Of a stretch of DNA of 64,000 nt, positions 32,726 to 41,695 are shown piece after piece. Source of the stretch: Desulfocarbo indianensis (GTDB lineage Bacteria; Desulfobacterota; Desulfarculia; Desulfarculales; Desulfarculaceae); NCBI GenBank assembly GCA_001184205.1, contig LBMP01000002.1, positions 326,725-390,724 on the forward strand, written 5' to 3'. The number at the start of each line of letters is the position of its first letter. Position 1 is the stretch's first letter. The notes under the pieces were generated by a model. The model worked only from the letters and a program-made list of their open reading frames with translations. It was not told the origin of the DNA and did no database searches. The position numbers were made by a program, and so were the translations under genes.

Positions 32726-32978
32726 CCGCCTATTTCACGAAAGCCGGGTAGCCTTGGCGGATTGGTCGATCATGGCGAGCAGATAAAATAACAAGCCTCG
32801 TATGCAAAGATCGCATTCCGTCACCCGGACCGGCACAGCCAGTTGGCCGCCGCCAAGGCGACCGGCCAGCCAAGGAGGCAGGTGTAGTTGTAACTACAGC
32901 GAGGACTTGGCGCGGCCGGCAACACAGGCGGCGGGCACCTGGCGCAGCCGGACCCCCGACCTTGGTGAAATATGTGGG
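32726..32978 (+). repeat. MITE-like repeat element, copy A (253 bp)
   Basis: Alignable over its full length with 46604-46857 in the same orientation. The ends are imperfect inverted repeats: left CCGCCTATTTCACGAA, right (complement) CCCACATATTTCACCAA. Two internal hairpins are conserved between copies: TTGGC-CGCC-GCCAA and GTAGTT-GT-AACTAC (GTAGT-TGCC-ACTAC in copy B). It contains no transposase ORF. It fills the whole space between two convergent genes, abutting the MBL stop on the left and the DUF6125 stop on the right. Flanking tetranucleotides (GAGT, CTTA) do not match, so no target duplication remains. Confidence 0.75.
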
Positions 32979-32979
32979 C

Positions 32980-33552
32980 TTAAGCCTGGCGGAACCTCCA
33001 CAGGCACCACAGGTCGTCCCGGCTGCGGTCGGGGGGACAGGAAACCGTCTCCAGCTTGATATGAGGATTGCATTCCTCGGTGAAGGCGGCCAGGTAGCCC
33101 TCCCGCACCAGGCGGCAGGGGTGGGGCTCCAGGCCCTTGTCCAGGCGGATGAGCTGGGTGCGGCACTTGATCACGCTGAAATAGGCCGAGCCGTCGCTCT
33201 CCACGCCGAAATCCTTCACCCCGTGGCTCACCGCCCAGGAGGTGTGCCGCAGTATCCAAAGGAGCTGGGCCGGGTCGGGCTCGCTGATGCCCAGGAAGGC
33301 TTTCGTCTCCCTGGCCTCCACCTTGCCCATGTAGCGCCAGCATTCGGCGTCCACCGCGGTGGCTTCGTCCATGTCGTGGCGTTTTTCGATGCCCAGGAAA
33401 TACAGACCGTCCACCCGCCAGATGTTTTTTATTTGCATGAAAATGTAGTCGTAGAGCTTCTCGCGGTCCATGGCGTCGAACATTGCACGGTCGGCGGCGG
33501 GAATGTTGGCCGCGGTGGGCTGGCCGTGAGGCTTGTTGATGGGATCGGTCAT
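32980..33552 (-). CDS. DUF6125 family protein
   Basis: A 190-residue protein. It shares the DUF6125 pattern: REKLYDYIFMQIKNIWRVDGLYFLGIEKRHDMDEA near residue 30-60, FSVIKCRTQLIRLDKGLEPHPC with two Cys near 130-145, and IKLETVSCPPD near 165. The Cys residues (KC, PC, SCPPD) could bind a metal or cluster. The biological role is not known. The ATG at 33552 has GGAGG 6 bp upstream. The stop codon directly touches the MITE-like element, so any native terminator has been displaced or lost. Confidence 0.75.
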   Translation of the reverse strand: MTDPINKPHGQPTAANIPAADRAMFDAMDREKLYDYIFMQIKNIWRVDGLYFLGIEKRHDMDEATAVDAECWRYMGKVEARETKAFLGISEPDPAQLLWILRHTSWAVSHGVKDFGVESDGSAYFSVIKCRTQLIRLDKGLEPHPCRLVREGYLAAFTEECNPHIKLETVSCPPDRSRDDLWCLWRFRQA

Positions 33553-33738
33553 TTCTGCCTCCAATAGCTGCGTATGATATTTGGGGGTGAGCGCGAAACC
33601 ACCATAGAACGTGGGTCAATGCCCGTCAAGCCTTGCCTGGGAGCGGCGCGGGGGAACCGCGCCCACGGTCCCTTTTCCACAAAAGCTTTCCATAGAAGCG
33701 CCCGCTAACGTACAATATCGTCGCAACTCCGATCCGCC

Positions 33739-36213
33739 TTGGATAGCCAATTGTCGCAGCCCCGCCGCCAGGAGGATGCAAAGGCCTTGGCCAAGCCGCG
33801 CCCGCCGAGAAAAGCAAAAGACGCCGGAGAGGGCGAGGCGGCCCCCGCCCCGCAGGGCGGCCTGCCGGCCTTGGTCAGCCTGGGGCGTATCCTGAACGAC
33901 GCCACTTCCCCGGCGGAGATAAGCGCGGCCGCCTTCGGCCGGCTCAGGGAAACCGTGCGCTGCGACGGGGCCCTGCTGCGCCTGGCGGGCGGAGGCCATG
34001 AGTCCCCCGTGATCGTCTTCGCGGAAGGCTGCCTGGCCGAGCCGGAAGGGGAGGCCAAGGAATGGCGGCAATGCCTTCGGGAACACGCGGAACAAGACGC
34101 CCTGCCGGTTTTCTTGTCCGGTTCAGATAAAAACTCTGACGCCTCGCCGAAAACCCGCGGGCTGACAGGCGCTCTGGCCGGCCTGCCGCTGGGTGCCGGC
34201 GAGCGCCGCCTGGGGTATTTGGCCCTGGCCTGGCGCAAGCCGTTGGATTTGCGGCCCTGGGAGGCCTGGCTGAGCGCCGGCGCCGAACTGCTGGCCGCGG
34301 CGCTGCGAAGATCGCGTTTGCAGGGGGAGTCGGAAAGGCGCTTGGCCGAGCTGGCCCGGAGCGAGGAACGTTTCCGCACCATTTTTTACACCAGCCCGGA
34401 GGCGGCGAGCCTGACTTCCTGGAAAACCGGGCGGCTGGTGGAGGTCAACCAGGGTTTCCTGGACATGACCGGCTACACCCGGCAAGAGTGCCTGGAAAAG
34501 GGCACCACCGACTTGGGATTGTGGGTCGACCCCGACGACCGGGCGGGGGTCTTGGCCGCCCTGGAGCGGGAAGGCGAGGCCAGCAATTTGCAGATCGATT
34601 TCCGGGTGAAGGACGGCCGCGTAGCCACCGGCTTCACCTCCGCCAAGCTGATCGAGATCGCCGGCGAACCTTTCATCCTGGGCTTCACCCGCGACATCAC
34701 CGCCCTGAAGACGGCCGAGGAGGCCTTGCGGCGCAGCGAGGAGGATTTCCGGCAACTGGCCGAGAACGTGGGCGAGGTGTTCTGGCTACGCAGCGCCGAC
34801 GAACCCTTCCGCTATATCTACGTCAGCCCGGCCTTCGAGGAGGTCTGGGGCCGCTCCCGCGACGAGGTCTACCGCGACGCGGAGGTGCTTTTATCCGCCA
34901 TCCTGCCGGAGGACCGCCTCAAGGTGGAAGAGGCCATGCGGAGCAACCGCCTGACCGGCGGGGGCCGCCACCAGGAATTCCGCATCGAGAGGCCGGACGG
35001 CTCCATCCGCTGGATATGGGCGCGGCGTTTTCCCATCCGGAACCAGGCGGGCGAGGTCTACCGGGTGGCCGGCCTGGCCCAGGACGTCACCGAGCGTCGT
35101 CTGGCCGAAAAGGCCCTCTTGGAGAGCGAGGGAAAGCTGGCCGCGGTGATGAACTCGGTGGGCGAGATCATGCTCATGCTGGACGAGCGGCTGGAGGTGC
35201 TGTGGGCCAACGACGTGGCCCGCCAGACTTTCGGCCGGGATTTGGAAGGCCGGCGTTGTCACGATATCTGCAAGGGCAGCCCGGCCCCCTGCCGCCAGTG
35301 CCTGGCCCTGGCCACCCTGGCCGACGGCGAATCTCACGAAATTGAAACAGGCAGCCGTTCCCTGGAGGGGCGGAATCTGGATTTGTGGGGCCGGGCCACG
35401 GTGGCCAGCCGCCATGAGGACGGCCGGCCCAAGAGCGTGGTGGTGGTTTACCGGGACGTGACCGAGCGCAGGGCCCTGCAGGCCGAGGCCATGAACGCCG
35501 GGCATCTGGCTTCCATCGGCGAACTGGCCGCCGGCGTGGCCCACGAGATCAATAATCCCATAAACGGCATCATCAACTGCGCCGAACTGCTGGCCCAGGC
35601 CGGCACCGGCTCCCTGAGCCGCGAGGAACTCATAGGCCGCATAATAAAGGAAGGGGAGCGGGTGGCCACCATCGTCAGCTCGCTGCTTTCCTTCGCCCGC
35701 CAGGGCGAGCAAGCCATGGCTCCCTTTCCCCTGCCCATGGTGTTGGCCGATTGCCTGGCCCTCATGGACGCCCAGCTTAAAAAGGACGGCATCATTTTCC
35801 GGCTGGAGCTGCCGGACGATCTGCCTTTGATTTGGGGCAACAGCCACCAGTTGCAACAGGTTTTCCTGAACCTCATGTCCAACGCGCGCTTCGCCCTCAA
35901 CCAGAAGCACGCCGGGTCCCATCCCGAGAAAAAGCTTTTCTGCACGGCTTTCGTGGACCGGGATAGCGGCCGGCCTCTGGTGCGGCTCTCCCTGCGGGAT
36001 CAGGGGACGGGCATCACCGCCGAGGTCCGGGACAAGATATTCGATCCTTTCTTCACCACCAAGCCCAGGGGAAAGGGCACCGGCCTGGGGCTCTCCATCA
36101 GCCACGGCATAATTTCCGACCATGGCGGGCGGCTGCTTCTGGATTCGCTGCCGGGCGAGTACACCGAGGCGGTGATCGAGTTGCCGGCCTATGAAGGGAG
36201 CCCCGGGGAGTGA
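33739..36213 (+). CDS. PAS-rich sensor histidine kinase
   Basis: An 824-residue kinase without obvious membrane helices, so likely cytoplasmic. An N-terminal GAF-like region (about 45-185) is followed by PAS domains at about 205-325, 330-450 and 455-580 (the last with CHDICKGSPAPCRQC, a Cys set that may bind a metal or cluster). The acceptor box is GVAHEINNPING with His602, then QQVFLNLMSNARFAL, RDQGTGI and GKGTGLGLSI. The TTG start is supported weakly; a -10-like TACAAT lies at 33711. Its stop overlaps the GTG of the sigma-54 activator (GTGA), so the two form a coupled two-component pair. Confidence 0.9.
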   Translation: MDSQLSQPRRQEDAKALAKPRPPRKAKDAGEGEAAPAPQGGLPALVSLGRILNDATSPAEISAAAFGRLRETVRCDGALLRLAGGGHESPVIVFAEGCLAEPEGEAKEWRQCLREHAEQDALPVFLSGSDKNSDASPKTRGLTGALAGLPLGAGERRLGYLALAWRKPLDLRPWEAWLSAGAELLAAALRRSRLQGESERRLAELARSEERFRTIFYTSPEAASLTSWKTGRLVEVNQGFLDMTGYTRQECLEKGTTDLGLWVDPDDRAGVLAALEREGEASNLQIDFRVKDGRVATGFTSAKLIEIAGEPFILGFTRDITALKTAEEALRRSEEDFRQLAENVGEVFWLRSADEPFRYIYVSPAFEEVWGRSRDEVYRDAEVLLSAILPEDRLKVEEAMRSNRLTGGGRHQEFRIERPDGSIRWIWARRFPIRNQAGEVYRVAGLAQDVTERRLAEKALLESEGKLAAVMNSVGEIMLMLDERLEVLWANDVARQTFGRDLEGRRCHDICKGSPAPCRQCLALATLADGESHEIETGSRSLEGRNLDLWGRATVASRHEDGRPKSVVVVYRDVTERRALQAEAMNAGHLASIGELAAGVAHEINNPINGIINCAELLAQAGTGSLSREELIGRIIKEGERVATIVSSLLSFARQGEQAMAPFPLPMVLADCLALMDAQLKKDGIIFRLELPDDLPLIWGNSHQLQQVFLNLMSNARFALNQKHAGSHPEKKLFCTAFVDRDSGRPLVRLSLRDQGTGITAEVRDKIFDPFFTTKPRGKGTGLGLSISHGIISDHGGRLLLDSLPGEYTEAVIELPAYEGSPGE

Positions 36214-37919
36214 GCCGCATACTGATCATAGACGACGAGGAGACCCTGCGCCTGACTTTCTGCGGCATCCTGGAGGCCGCCGGGCACCGGGTCGCCACGG
36301 CTGAGGACTATGAAGCGGCCCTGGCCGCCCTGGACGCCAAGGAATTCGACCTGATCCTGGCCGACATCGTGCTCCTGGGCGCCAGCGGCCTGGACCTGTT
36401 GCAGGAGATCAAGTCCCGCGGCCTCACCGCGCCGGTGGTGATGATCACCGGCCACCCCTCCCTGGAAACCGCCTCCCAGGCCATGCGGCTGGGCGCTTTC
36501 GACTACCTGGCCAAGCCGGTGCGCCGGGAGGCCCTGCTGAAAGTGGTGGGCCAGGCCTTGCGCCACCAGGCGCTCCTGGAGGAAAAGGCCAGGCTACAGG
36601 TCCAGTCCCAGAATTATTACTCGCACCTGGAGGCCATTTTCCGCAGCGTGACCGAGGGCATCGTGGCGGTGGACGGGGAGCTCAGGGTGACCCAGGCCAA
36701 CCAGGCGGCGGTGGCCATCTGCGGGCTATCGGCCAAGGACGCCATCGGCCGCCTGTGGGGCGAACAGGAGACCGGCTGCAGCAAGGCCTGCCGCCAGGTT
36801 TTGTCCCTGGTCCTGAACGGGCGGGTGGCGGTGAAACGCCAGCATTTGACCTGCCGCTCCGGCGGGGAGCGCCAGCAATTCGTCATCGCCAACGCCGCGC
36901 CCCTGCAGGATCAAGAGGGCCGCCATCTGGGCGCGGTGCTGGTGCTGCGCGACATCACCCGCCTGGCCCAGTTGGAACGGGAGTTGAAAGAGCGCCGCGG
37001 CTTCCACCGCCTGGTGGGCTCCTCCCCGGCCATGCAGCGGGTCTACGGCCTTTTGGAGGATCTGGCCGAGACCGACGCCACGGCCCTCATCACCGGGGAA
37101 AGCGGCACCGGCAAGGAACTGGTGGCCGAGGCCCTGCATTTCAGCGGGCCCCGCAAGAACAAGCCCCTCATAAAGATCAACTGTTCGGCCCTGGCCGAGA
37201 GCCTTTTGGAAAGCGAGCTGTTCGGCCACGTGCGGGGGGCCTTCACCGGGGCGGTGAAAGACAAGGCGGGCCGCTTCGAGCTGGCCCAGGGCGGCAGCCT
37301 CATGCTGGACGAGGTGGGCGACATTTCGCCGGCCATTCAGCTGAAGCTCCTGCGGGTGCTGCAGGAAAAGGAATTCGAGCGGGTGGGGGAATCCCACAGC
37401 CGCCGGGCGGACGTGCGCATAATCGCCTGCACCAATCAGGACCTGAAGGCCAAGGTGGCCTGCGGCGAGTTCCGCGAGGACCTTTACTACCGCTTGAAGG
37501 TGGTGGAGGTGAGCCTGCCGCCGCTGAGGCAGCGGCGCGGCGACATTCCCTTGCTGGCCGAGCATTTCCTGGCCAAGTTCCGCCAGCAGTACGGCAAGAA
37601 TATACAGAGCATGACGCCGGCCTATCTGGATACGCTCATGAACCACGCCTGGCCGGGCAACGTGCGGGAATTGGAGCATGCCCTGGAGCATTCCTTCGTG
37701 CTCTGCCGGGGCGGGGAACTGGAGCCGGGACATCTGCCCCCCGAATTGCACCCGCGCTCGGGCGCCGAGCCCCTGGCCGCGGCGCCGGTCAGGCCGGCGG
37801 ACGAGGAACTGCGCATGGCCCTGGAGGATTGCCGCTGGAACAAGGCCAAGGCGGCCCGCAAGCTGGGCATCAGCCGGCAGACCTTGTATCGCCGTTTAAA
37901 ACGCCAGGGCCTCAATTAG
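36210..37919 (+). CDS. Sigma-54-dependent response regulator with PAS domain (NtrC family)
   Basis: A 569-residue activator: receiver (IIDDEETL, Asp52 in LADIVLLGASG, Lys in YLAKP), a PAS domain (about 138-250, with CSKACRQV cysteines), then AAA+ with Walker A GESGTGKE, GAFTGA loop, LMLDEVGDIS Walker B, and a Fis-type helix-turn-helix (KAARKLGISRQTLYRRL). It is translationally coupled to the kinase. Immediately downstream lie paired inverted repeats and, 110 bp further, a sigma-54-type promoter, so it probably controls the small Cys-rich ORF and possibly the chemoreceptor. Confidence 0.94.
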   Translation: MSRILIIDDEETLRLTFCGILEAAGHRVATAEDYEAALAALDAKEFDLILADIVLLGASGLDLLQEIKSRGLTAPVVMITGHPSLETASQAMRLGAFDYLAKPVRREALLKVVGQALRHQALLEEKARLQVQSQNYYSHLEAIFRSVTEGIVAVDGELRVTQANQAAVAICGLSAKDAIGRLWGEQETGCSKACRQVLSLVLNGRVAVKRQHLTCRSGGERQQFVIANAAPLQDQEGRHLGAVLVLRDITRLAQLERELKERRGFHRLVGSSPAMQRVYGLLEDLAETDATALITGESGTGKELVAEALHFSGPRKNKPLIKINCSALAESLLESELFGHVRGAFTGAVKDKAGRFELAQGGSLMLDEVGDISPAIQLKLLRVLQEKEFERVGESHSRRADVRIIACTNQDLKAKVACGEFREDLYYRLKVVEVSLPPLRQRRGDIPLLAEHFLAKFRQQYGKNIQSMTPAYLDTLMNHAWPGNVRELEHALEHSFVLCRGGELEPGHLPPELHPRSGAEPLAAAPVRPADEELRMALEDCRWNKAKAARKLGISRQTLYRRLKRQGLN

Positions 37920-37930
37920 TGTAACTTACC

Positions 37931-37980
37931 TGTAATATTGTTACAAACTGTCACGCCTAAAGTGTAACGCGTTTTGTTAC
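37931..37980. promoter_or_regulatory. Paired inverted repeats, candidate upstream activating sites
   Basis: TGTAATATTGTTACA (37931-37945, TGTAA-N5-TTACA) and GTAACGCGTTTTGTTAC (37964-37980, GTAAC-N7-GTTAC) share half-site GTAAC/GTTAC; a further TGTAAC is at 37920. They are centred about 110-145 bp upstream of a sigma-54-type promoter, the usual position for enhancer sites of an NtrC-type activator such as the adjacent one. Confidence 0.55.
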
Positions 37981-38077
37981 GCATCTATATCCAGCGCCGC
38001 TTCGCGGCGAGCCGGCCAGTCTAGTCAATTAGCTGATTATAATGACCAATAGTACCAACGCCCTGGCCTGGGGGCAA

Positions 38078-38094
38078 TTGGCACATCGTTTGTA
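38078..38094 (+). promoter_or_regulatory. Sigma-54 (-24/-12) promoter
   Basis: TTGGCACATCGTTTGTA matches the -24 element TTGGCAC exactly; the -12 element is TTGTA instead of TTGCA. Spacing between the GG and the -12 dinucleotide is the required 10 bp. Transcription would begin near 38106, 19 bp before the small Cys-rich ORF. Confidence 0.65.
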
Positions 38095-38124
38095 TTACTG
38101 AATGACAAAACAGCGGGTTGAAGC

Positions 38125-38367
38125 ATGCGGATCGAATCGGCAAGCGAATCACGGGTATCGCATTTGGAAGCAAATAAAAAAAACGGGAACTTGGGACAAC
38201 ATAACGCCAACGGGCGTCAAAGCGTTTGCCCGTTGGTGGGTGAAATGAGGCCGAAGTGTTATTGCCAGGAACTGACCAGTCAGAGCATAGCCCTGGCGGT
38301 GCGTTATTGCCTGGGGGATTACGGCCAGTGCGAGCACTACCGGGCTTATAAAAAAGAGTCGCCATGA
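38125..38367 (+). CDS. Small Cys-rich protein, 80 aa
   Basis: A short ORF with a protein-like second half: SVCPLVGEMRPKCYCQELTS, then AVRYCLGDYGQCEHYRAY. Five cysteines in the order C-x9-C-x-C-x15-C-x6-C and the final CxHY resemble short metal- or cluster-binding segments that occur beside signalling domains. The N-terminal 35 residues look less constrained, and no strong Shine-Dalgarno site precedes the ATG, so an internal start is possible. It lies just after the sigma-54-type promoter and 190 bp before the chemoreceptor gene. Function is unknown; a redox- or metal-responsive accessory is a guess. Confidence 0.55.
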   Translation: MRIESASESRVSHLEANKKNGNLGQHNANGRQSVCPLVGEMRPKCYCQELTSQSIALAVRYCLGDYGQCEHYRAYKKESP

Positions 38368-38556
38368 TTGGAACGCGCGGTTCCAGGGCCGCAGCCGCAA
38401 ACCGGGGCCAGGCGCGTGACGGGGGCTGTTGGAATCATTAGCGGACAAATTGGCTGTGAGGTGGGCCGGCGTCAGGGTTGAAACAACTTGGTAAAACGGA
38501 TGTCCTGAGAGGGAAATGCCAGATAGCCAACCTATATCCGATTTGGGGAGGTTAAC
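38368..38556. other. Intergenic region before the chemoreceptor
   Basis: 189 bp with no gene seen. It contains GGGAGG-like sequence just before the chemoreceptor ATG and no convincing flagellar sigma-28 promoter, so the receptor may be read from the upstream sigma-54-type promoter. Confidence 0.35.
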
Positions 38557-40170
38557 ATGGGCTTCCGCAGTAAGATGAGGTTATCCACCAAGATTATTTC
38601 CTTACCCATTGCCATCGCCTTGGCCATGAGCGTCATCATCGCGCTGATGCTGCCCCGCTTCAGCGAGAGGCTTTTCGAGGAAAAAGAATTGAAAACCCGC
38701 CACCTGGTGGAGACCTCCGCCAGCCTGATCCAGCATTACGTGGAGTTGGCCGCGGCGGGAAAGCTCAGCGAGGCGGAGGCCCGCAAACAGGCCCTGCAGG
38801 CGGTCAAGGCCTTGCGTTATGAAAAGAACGACTATTTTTGGATCAACGACTTCGGCCCCAAGATGATCATGCATCCCATTAACCCCGCCTTGGACGGCAA
38901 GGATTTGTCGGACTTCAAGGACCCCGACGGCAAGCATCTCTTCGTGGAAATGGCCAAGGTGGCCAGGGCGGAAGGGGCCGGTTTCGTGGACTACCTGTGG
39001 CCCAAGCCAGGAGCCAGCGAACCCCAGCCCAAGATATCCTTTGTAAAGGGGATACCCGCCTGGAACTGGATCGTGGGCAGCGGCATATACGTTGACGACG
39101 TGGCCGCCGAAATCTCCAGGCTGGCCTACGGCGTGGGCGGCGTCGCCCTGGCGGTGCTGATTTTAGCCATCCTGGTGAGTTGGTGGTTGGGCCGCAGCAT
39201 CAGCCGTCCCCTGATGAACGCCACCCAGGTGCTGGGAGAGGGCGCTTCGGAGATCAATTCAGCCTCGGACAGCCTCAGCGACGCCTCCCAGCAACTGGCT
39301 CAGGGCTCCTCCCAACAGGCGGCCTCCCTGGAGGAGACCAGCGCCTCCCTGGAGGAACTGACCAGCATGACCAAGAAGAACGCGGAAAGCTCCCAGGAAG
39401 CCGACAGCCTGGTGAGGGAAACCAGCCAGGCGGTGGAGAGGGCCGCCCGCTCCATGGAGGAAATGACCAGCTCCATGGGCTCCATCAACCAGGCCTCGGA
39501 GCAGATTTCCAGGATCATGAAGACCATCGACGAGATCGCCTTCCAGACCAACCTCCTGGCCTTAAACGCCGCGGTGGAGGCGGCTCGGGCCGGCGAGCAC
39601 GGGGCCGGCTTCGCGGTGGTGGCCGACGAGGTGCGCAGCCTGGCCCTGCGCGCGGCCACTGCCGCCAAGGACACCCAGGGCCTCATCGAAAAGACCATCA
39701 GCGAGGTGCGCAACGGCGCCCAGGTGGTGGAGCGCACCAATCACGAGTTCAAGGAAGTGGCAGATCACACCACCCAGGTGGCCCAACTGGTGGGCGAGAT
39801 CGCCGCCAGCAGCACGGAACAGTCCCAGGGCCTTGACCAGATTTCCAAGGCCATGAGCGAGATGGACAAGGTGACCCAATCCAACGCCGCCAACAGCCAG
39901 GAAGCCGCCGCCGCCGCCGAGGAGCTTTCCGCCCAGGCCGAGACCCTGTTCGGCGTGGCCCGCCAGCTCAACCAACTCATGGGCGCGGCCAATAAAAAGC
40001 AGCGCGCGGCCAGGAACCTGAACCCCGCGGCCAGGGTCAGGCAGCGCGCCTTGCCGGCGCCGCCCGCGGGGAGCGCCCGCGGCAAGGAACGGGGCGAAGC
40101 GGATCAAGCCCTCAAGGCCAAGGCGCGCAAGGAAATACCGCTGGAGGAACAAGACTTCGCTGATTTTTAA
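38557..40170 (+). CDS. Methyl-accepting chemotaxis protein with single-Cache sensor
   Basis: A 537-residue chemoreceptor. TM1 (about 16-33), a periplasmic single-Cache domain ([30 protein letters not shown], then VDYLWPKPG and [22 protein letters not shown]), TM2 (about 195-215) and a long signalling domain follow. The hairpin tip reads [21 protein letters not shown], the universal receptor motif, with [10 protein letters not shown] after it. The sCache fold with WxxxGxY commonly senses small carboxylates. The C-terminus is Lys/Arg/Ala-rich and lacks a clear CheR pentapeptide. GGGAGG precedes the ATG. An intrinsic terminator follows. Confidence 0.95.
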   Translation: MGFRSKMRLSTKIISLPIAIALAMSVIIALMLPRFSERLFEEKELKTRHLVETSASLIQHYVELAAAGKLSEAEARKQALQAVKALRYEKNDYFWINDFGPKMIMHPINPALDGKDLSDFKDPDGKHLFVEMAKVARAEGAGFVDYLWPKPGASEPQPKISFVKGIPAWNWIVGSGIYVDDVAAEISRLAYGVGGVALAVLILAILVSWWLGRSISRPLMNATQVLGEGASEINSASDSLSDASQQLAQGSSQQAASLEETSASLEELTSMTKKNAESSQEADSLVRETSQAVERAARSMEEMTSSMGSINQASEQISRIMKTIDEIAFQTNLLALNAAVEAARAGEHGAGFAVVADEVRSLALRAATAAKDTQGLIEKTISEVRNGAQVVERTNHEFKEVADHTTQVAQLVGEIAASSTEQSQGLDQISKAMSEMDKVTQSNAANSQEAAAAAEELSAQAETLFGVARQLNQLMGAANKKQRAARNLNPAARVRQRALPAPPAGSARGKERGEADQALKAKARKEIPLEEQDFADF

Positions 40171-40222
40171 ATTGGTTTCCTGGGAAGCCTCCCGCCCTCC
40201 CCCACCCCCGCCGCCCCCCAAA

Positions 40223-40282
40223 GCGGCGGCGCTGTGAAAAGGCAGCATAGTGCTCCTTGCGCGGCGTCGCCGCTTTTTTTTC
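40223..40282 (+). terminator. Intrinsic terminator after the chemoreceptor
   Basis: GCGGC-GTC-GCCGC (40261-40273) followed by nine T; a copy of the left arm (AAGCGGCG) at about 40223 allows an alternative, longer stem with the same right arm. Confidence 0.85.
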
Positions 40283-40399
40283 GGCAAAGGCTTTCCGGGT
40301 AATGAATTTGGCAAGCTCGGGCCGGGACAGGCGGACGGTTCTGACCGGGGAGGGGGCTCCCGCCTTGAGTGAAGGCTCCAGCGCCCCCGGCGAAAGGTT

Positions 40400-40594
40400 T
40401 CAGCGCCGGCTGGGCACGAACCAGAAACAAGCCTGCTCTTCCTGCTGGGGACGGGGAAACTCCAAAAAACCCTGCACCAGATAAATCTGCTCCCAGGCCC
40501 CCTCCTGGGCCAGGTCCGCGTTGGTGCAGCGCACGGTTTCCTCGTTCAGTTCCAGGCAGAACAGGCAAGTGGCGCAGCGGGGATGATGATCCAT
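40400..40594 (-). CDS. Small Cys-rich protein, 64 aa
   Basis: A short ORF beginning MDHHPRCATCLFCLELNEETVRC: four cysteines in CxxCxxC plus a distant Cys, and a fifth later (EEQACFWFVPSRR). The pattern resembles small zinc-ribbon-like or cluster-binding proteins. GGGAG lies 8 bp before the ATG. It follows the DUF2333 gene by 14 bp on the same strand and is probably co-transcribed. A longer overlapping frame (40167-40619) has no protein-like features, so this frame is preferred. Function unknown. Confidence 0.65.
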   Translation of the reverse strand: MDHHPRCATCLFCLELNEETVRCTNADLAQEGAWEQIYLVQGFLEFPRPQQEEQACFWFVPSRR

Positions 40595-40608
40595 GGCACG
40601 ACTCCCAT

Positions 40609-41655
40609 CTATCGCTCAAGCATGTGTTGTAGATTGATGAGCTTCTGCCGCACGTCCTCCAGGGTGGCCATGAGTTTCAAGCTGTGATTGGCGAAGACGC
40701 TGTCCCGCGAGCCGTTGAGCACCATGAGCGGCTCGAAATTGGCCAGGGCCAGTTCTTCTATGACGTTGTCCAAAAGCTCGCCGCTGCGTTTTATGCTCAA
40801 GATATCGGCGAATTCCCAGCGGACCGCCACCATGACCTGCCGCAGGGCGTAGGCCACGCCGCGGGCGTGATAGAAGTTGTCGTCCAGCTTGGTCCAGGGC
40901 ACCTTCACCCGTTGCAGTCTTTCGCCTTCGGTGTAGCGGTCTCCCGCGGTTTCCTCGCTGAGCCGCAAATCCCAGTCGCGGGGCGCGTTGGACAGCTTGG
41001 TGTTCTCGCCGCCCAAAAGGCTGGTCAGTTGGTCCAAGAGCTCGATCAGATTGTCGGCCCGGGGATAGAAGTGGCTGCTTCCCTTGGCCAGGCCTTGGCG
41101 ATAGGTTTCCAGGGCCTTGACTCCGTCGCTGAATTTGCTTTCGGCCGAGGGGAAAATCCACAGCTCCGGGTTGTTGGAAAAATCGGTGAAGGCCCGGTCG
41201 GCGGCGGGGTCTATTTTGTCGGTGGTGCGCTGGCGGCTCAGCTTGTCCCGCAGAACCCTGGTGCAGTAGCGGATCACTTCCAACTGGCCGCGCTGATAGT
41301 TGTGGGGGTTGTCCAGAAAAATGCTGGGATAGATCACGTCGTTGGGCAGCCAGTTCTGCAGCAGGTTTTCGCTCAAGGTGATGAGGGTGCCGCTGAAGAC
41401 CGCGCCGGCGGGAACCTTGGCCCGGTCCGCGGCCGGCTCCCGGGAAACCCCGCTGGCTGTGAGCGGATCGAAAAAGGGCTGGAAAGCGCGGTTGTATTCG
41501 TACCACATGATAAAGGGCGCGGCGATGAAATACAGAAGCACCAGGAGCATGAATCCGCGGAAGGCCCTGCCCAAGCCGCTGATATCCGCGGCGAAGGGGT
41601 TGAACCACCTGCCGACGCCGCCTCTGTCTTCATCCTTGTAAGCCTCTCGCTTCAT
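40609..41655 (-). CDS. DUF2333 family membrane protein
   Basis: A 348-residue protein with one N-terminal membrane helix (about residues 28-48) and a large periplasmic domain. The sequence (WLPNDVIYPSIFLDNPHNYQRGQLEV, RVLRDKLSRQRTTDKIDPA, SAESKFSDGVKALETYRQGLAKG, FYHARGVAYALRQVMVAVRWEF) fits the DUF2333 family, which has no known activity. The ATG at 41655 (MKREAYKDEDRGG) is used; the frame is open further upstream but that part is shadow sequence over rfaE2. It forms an operon with rfaE2 upstream (40 bp) and the small Cys-rich ORF downstream. Confidence 0.83.
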   Translation of the reverse strand: MKREAYKDEDRGGVGRWFNPFAADISGLGRAFRGFMLLVLLYFIAAPFIMWYEYNRAFQPFFDPLTASGVSREPAADRAKVPAGAVFSGTLITLSENLLQNWLPNDVIYPSIFLDNPHNYQRGQLEVIRYCTRVLRDKLSRQRTTDKIDPAADRAFTDFSNNPELWIFPSAESKFSDGVKALETYRQGLAKGSSHFYPRADNLIELLDQLTSLLGGENTKLSNAPRDWDLRLSEETAGDRYTEGERLQRVKVPWTKLDDNFYHARGVAYALRQVMVAVRWEFADILSIKRSGELLDNVIEELALANFEPLMVLNGSRDSVFANHSLKLMATLEDVRQKLINLQHMLER

Positions 41656-41695
41656 GATCCGCGTCCCTTTCCTTGGCGGGGCCTGGGCTATAAGT

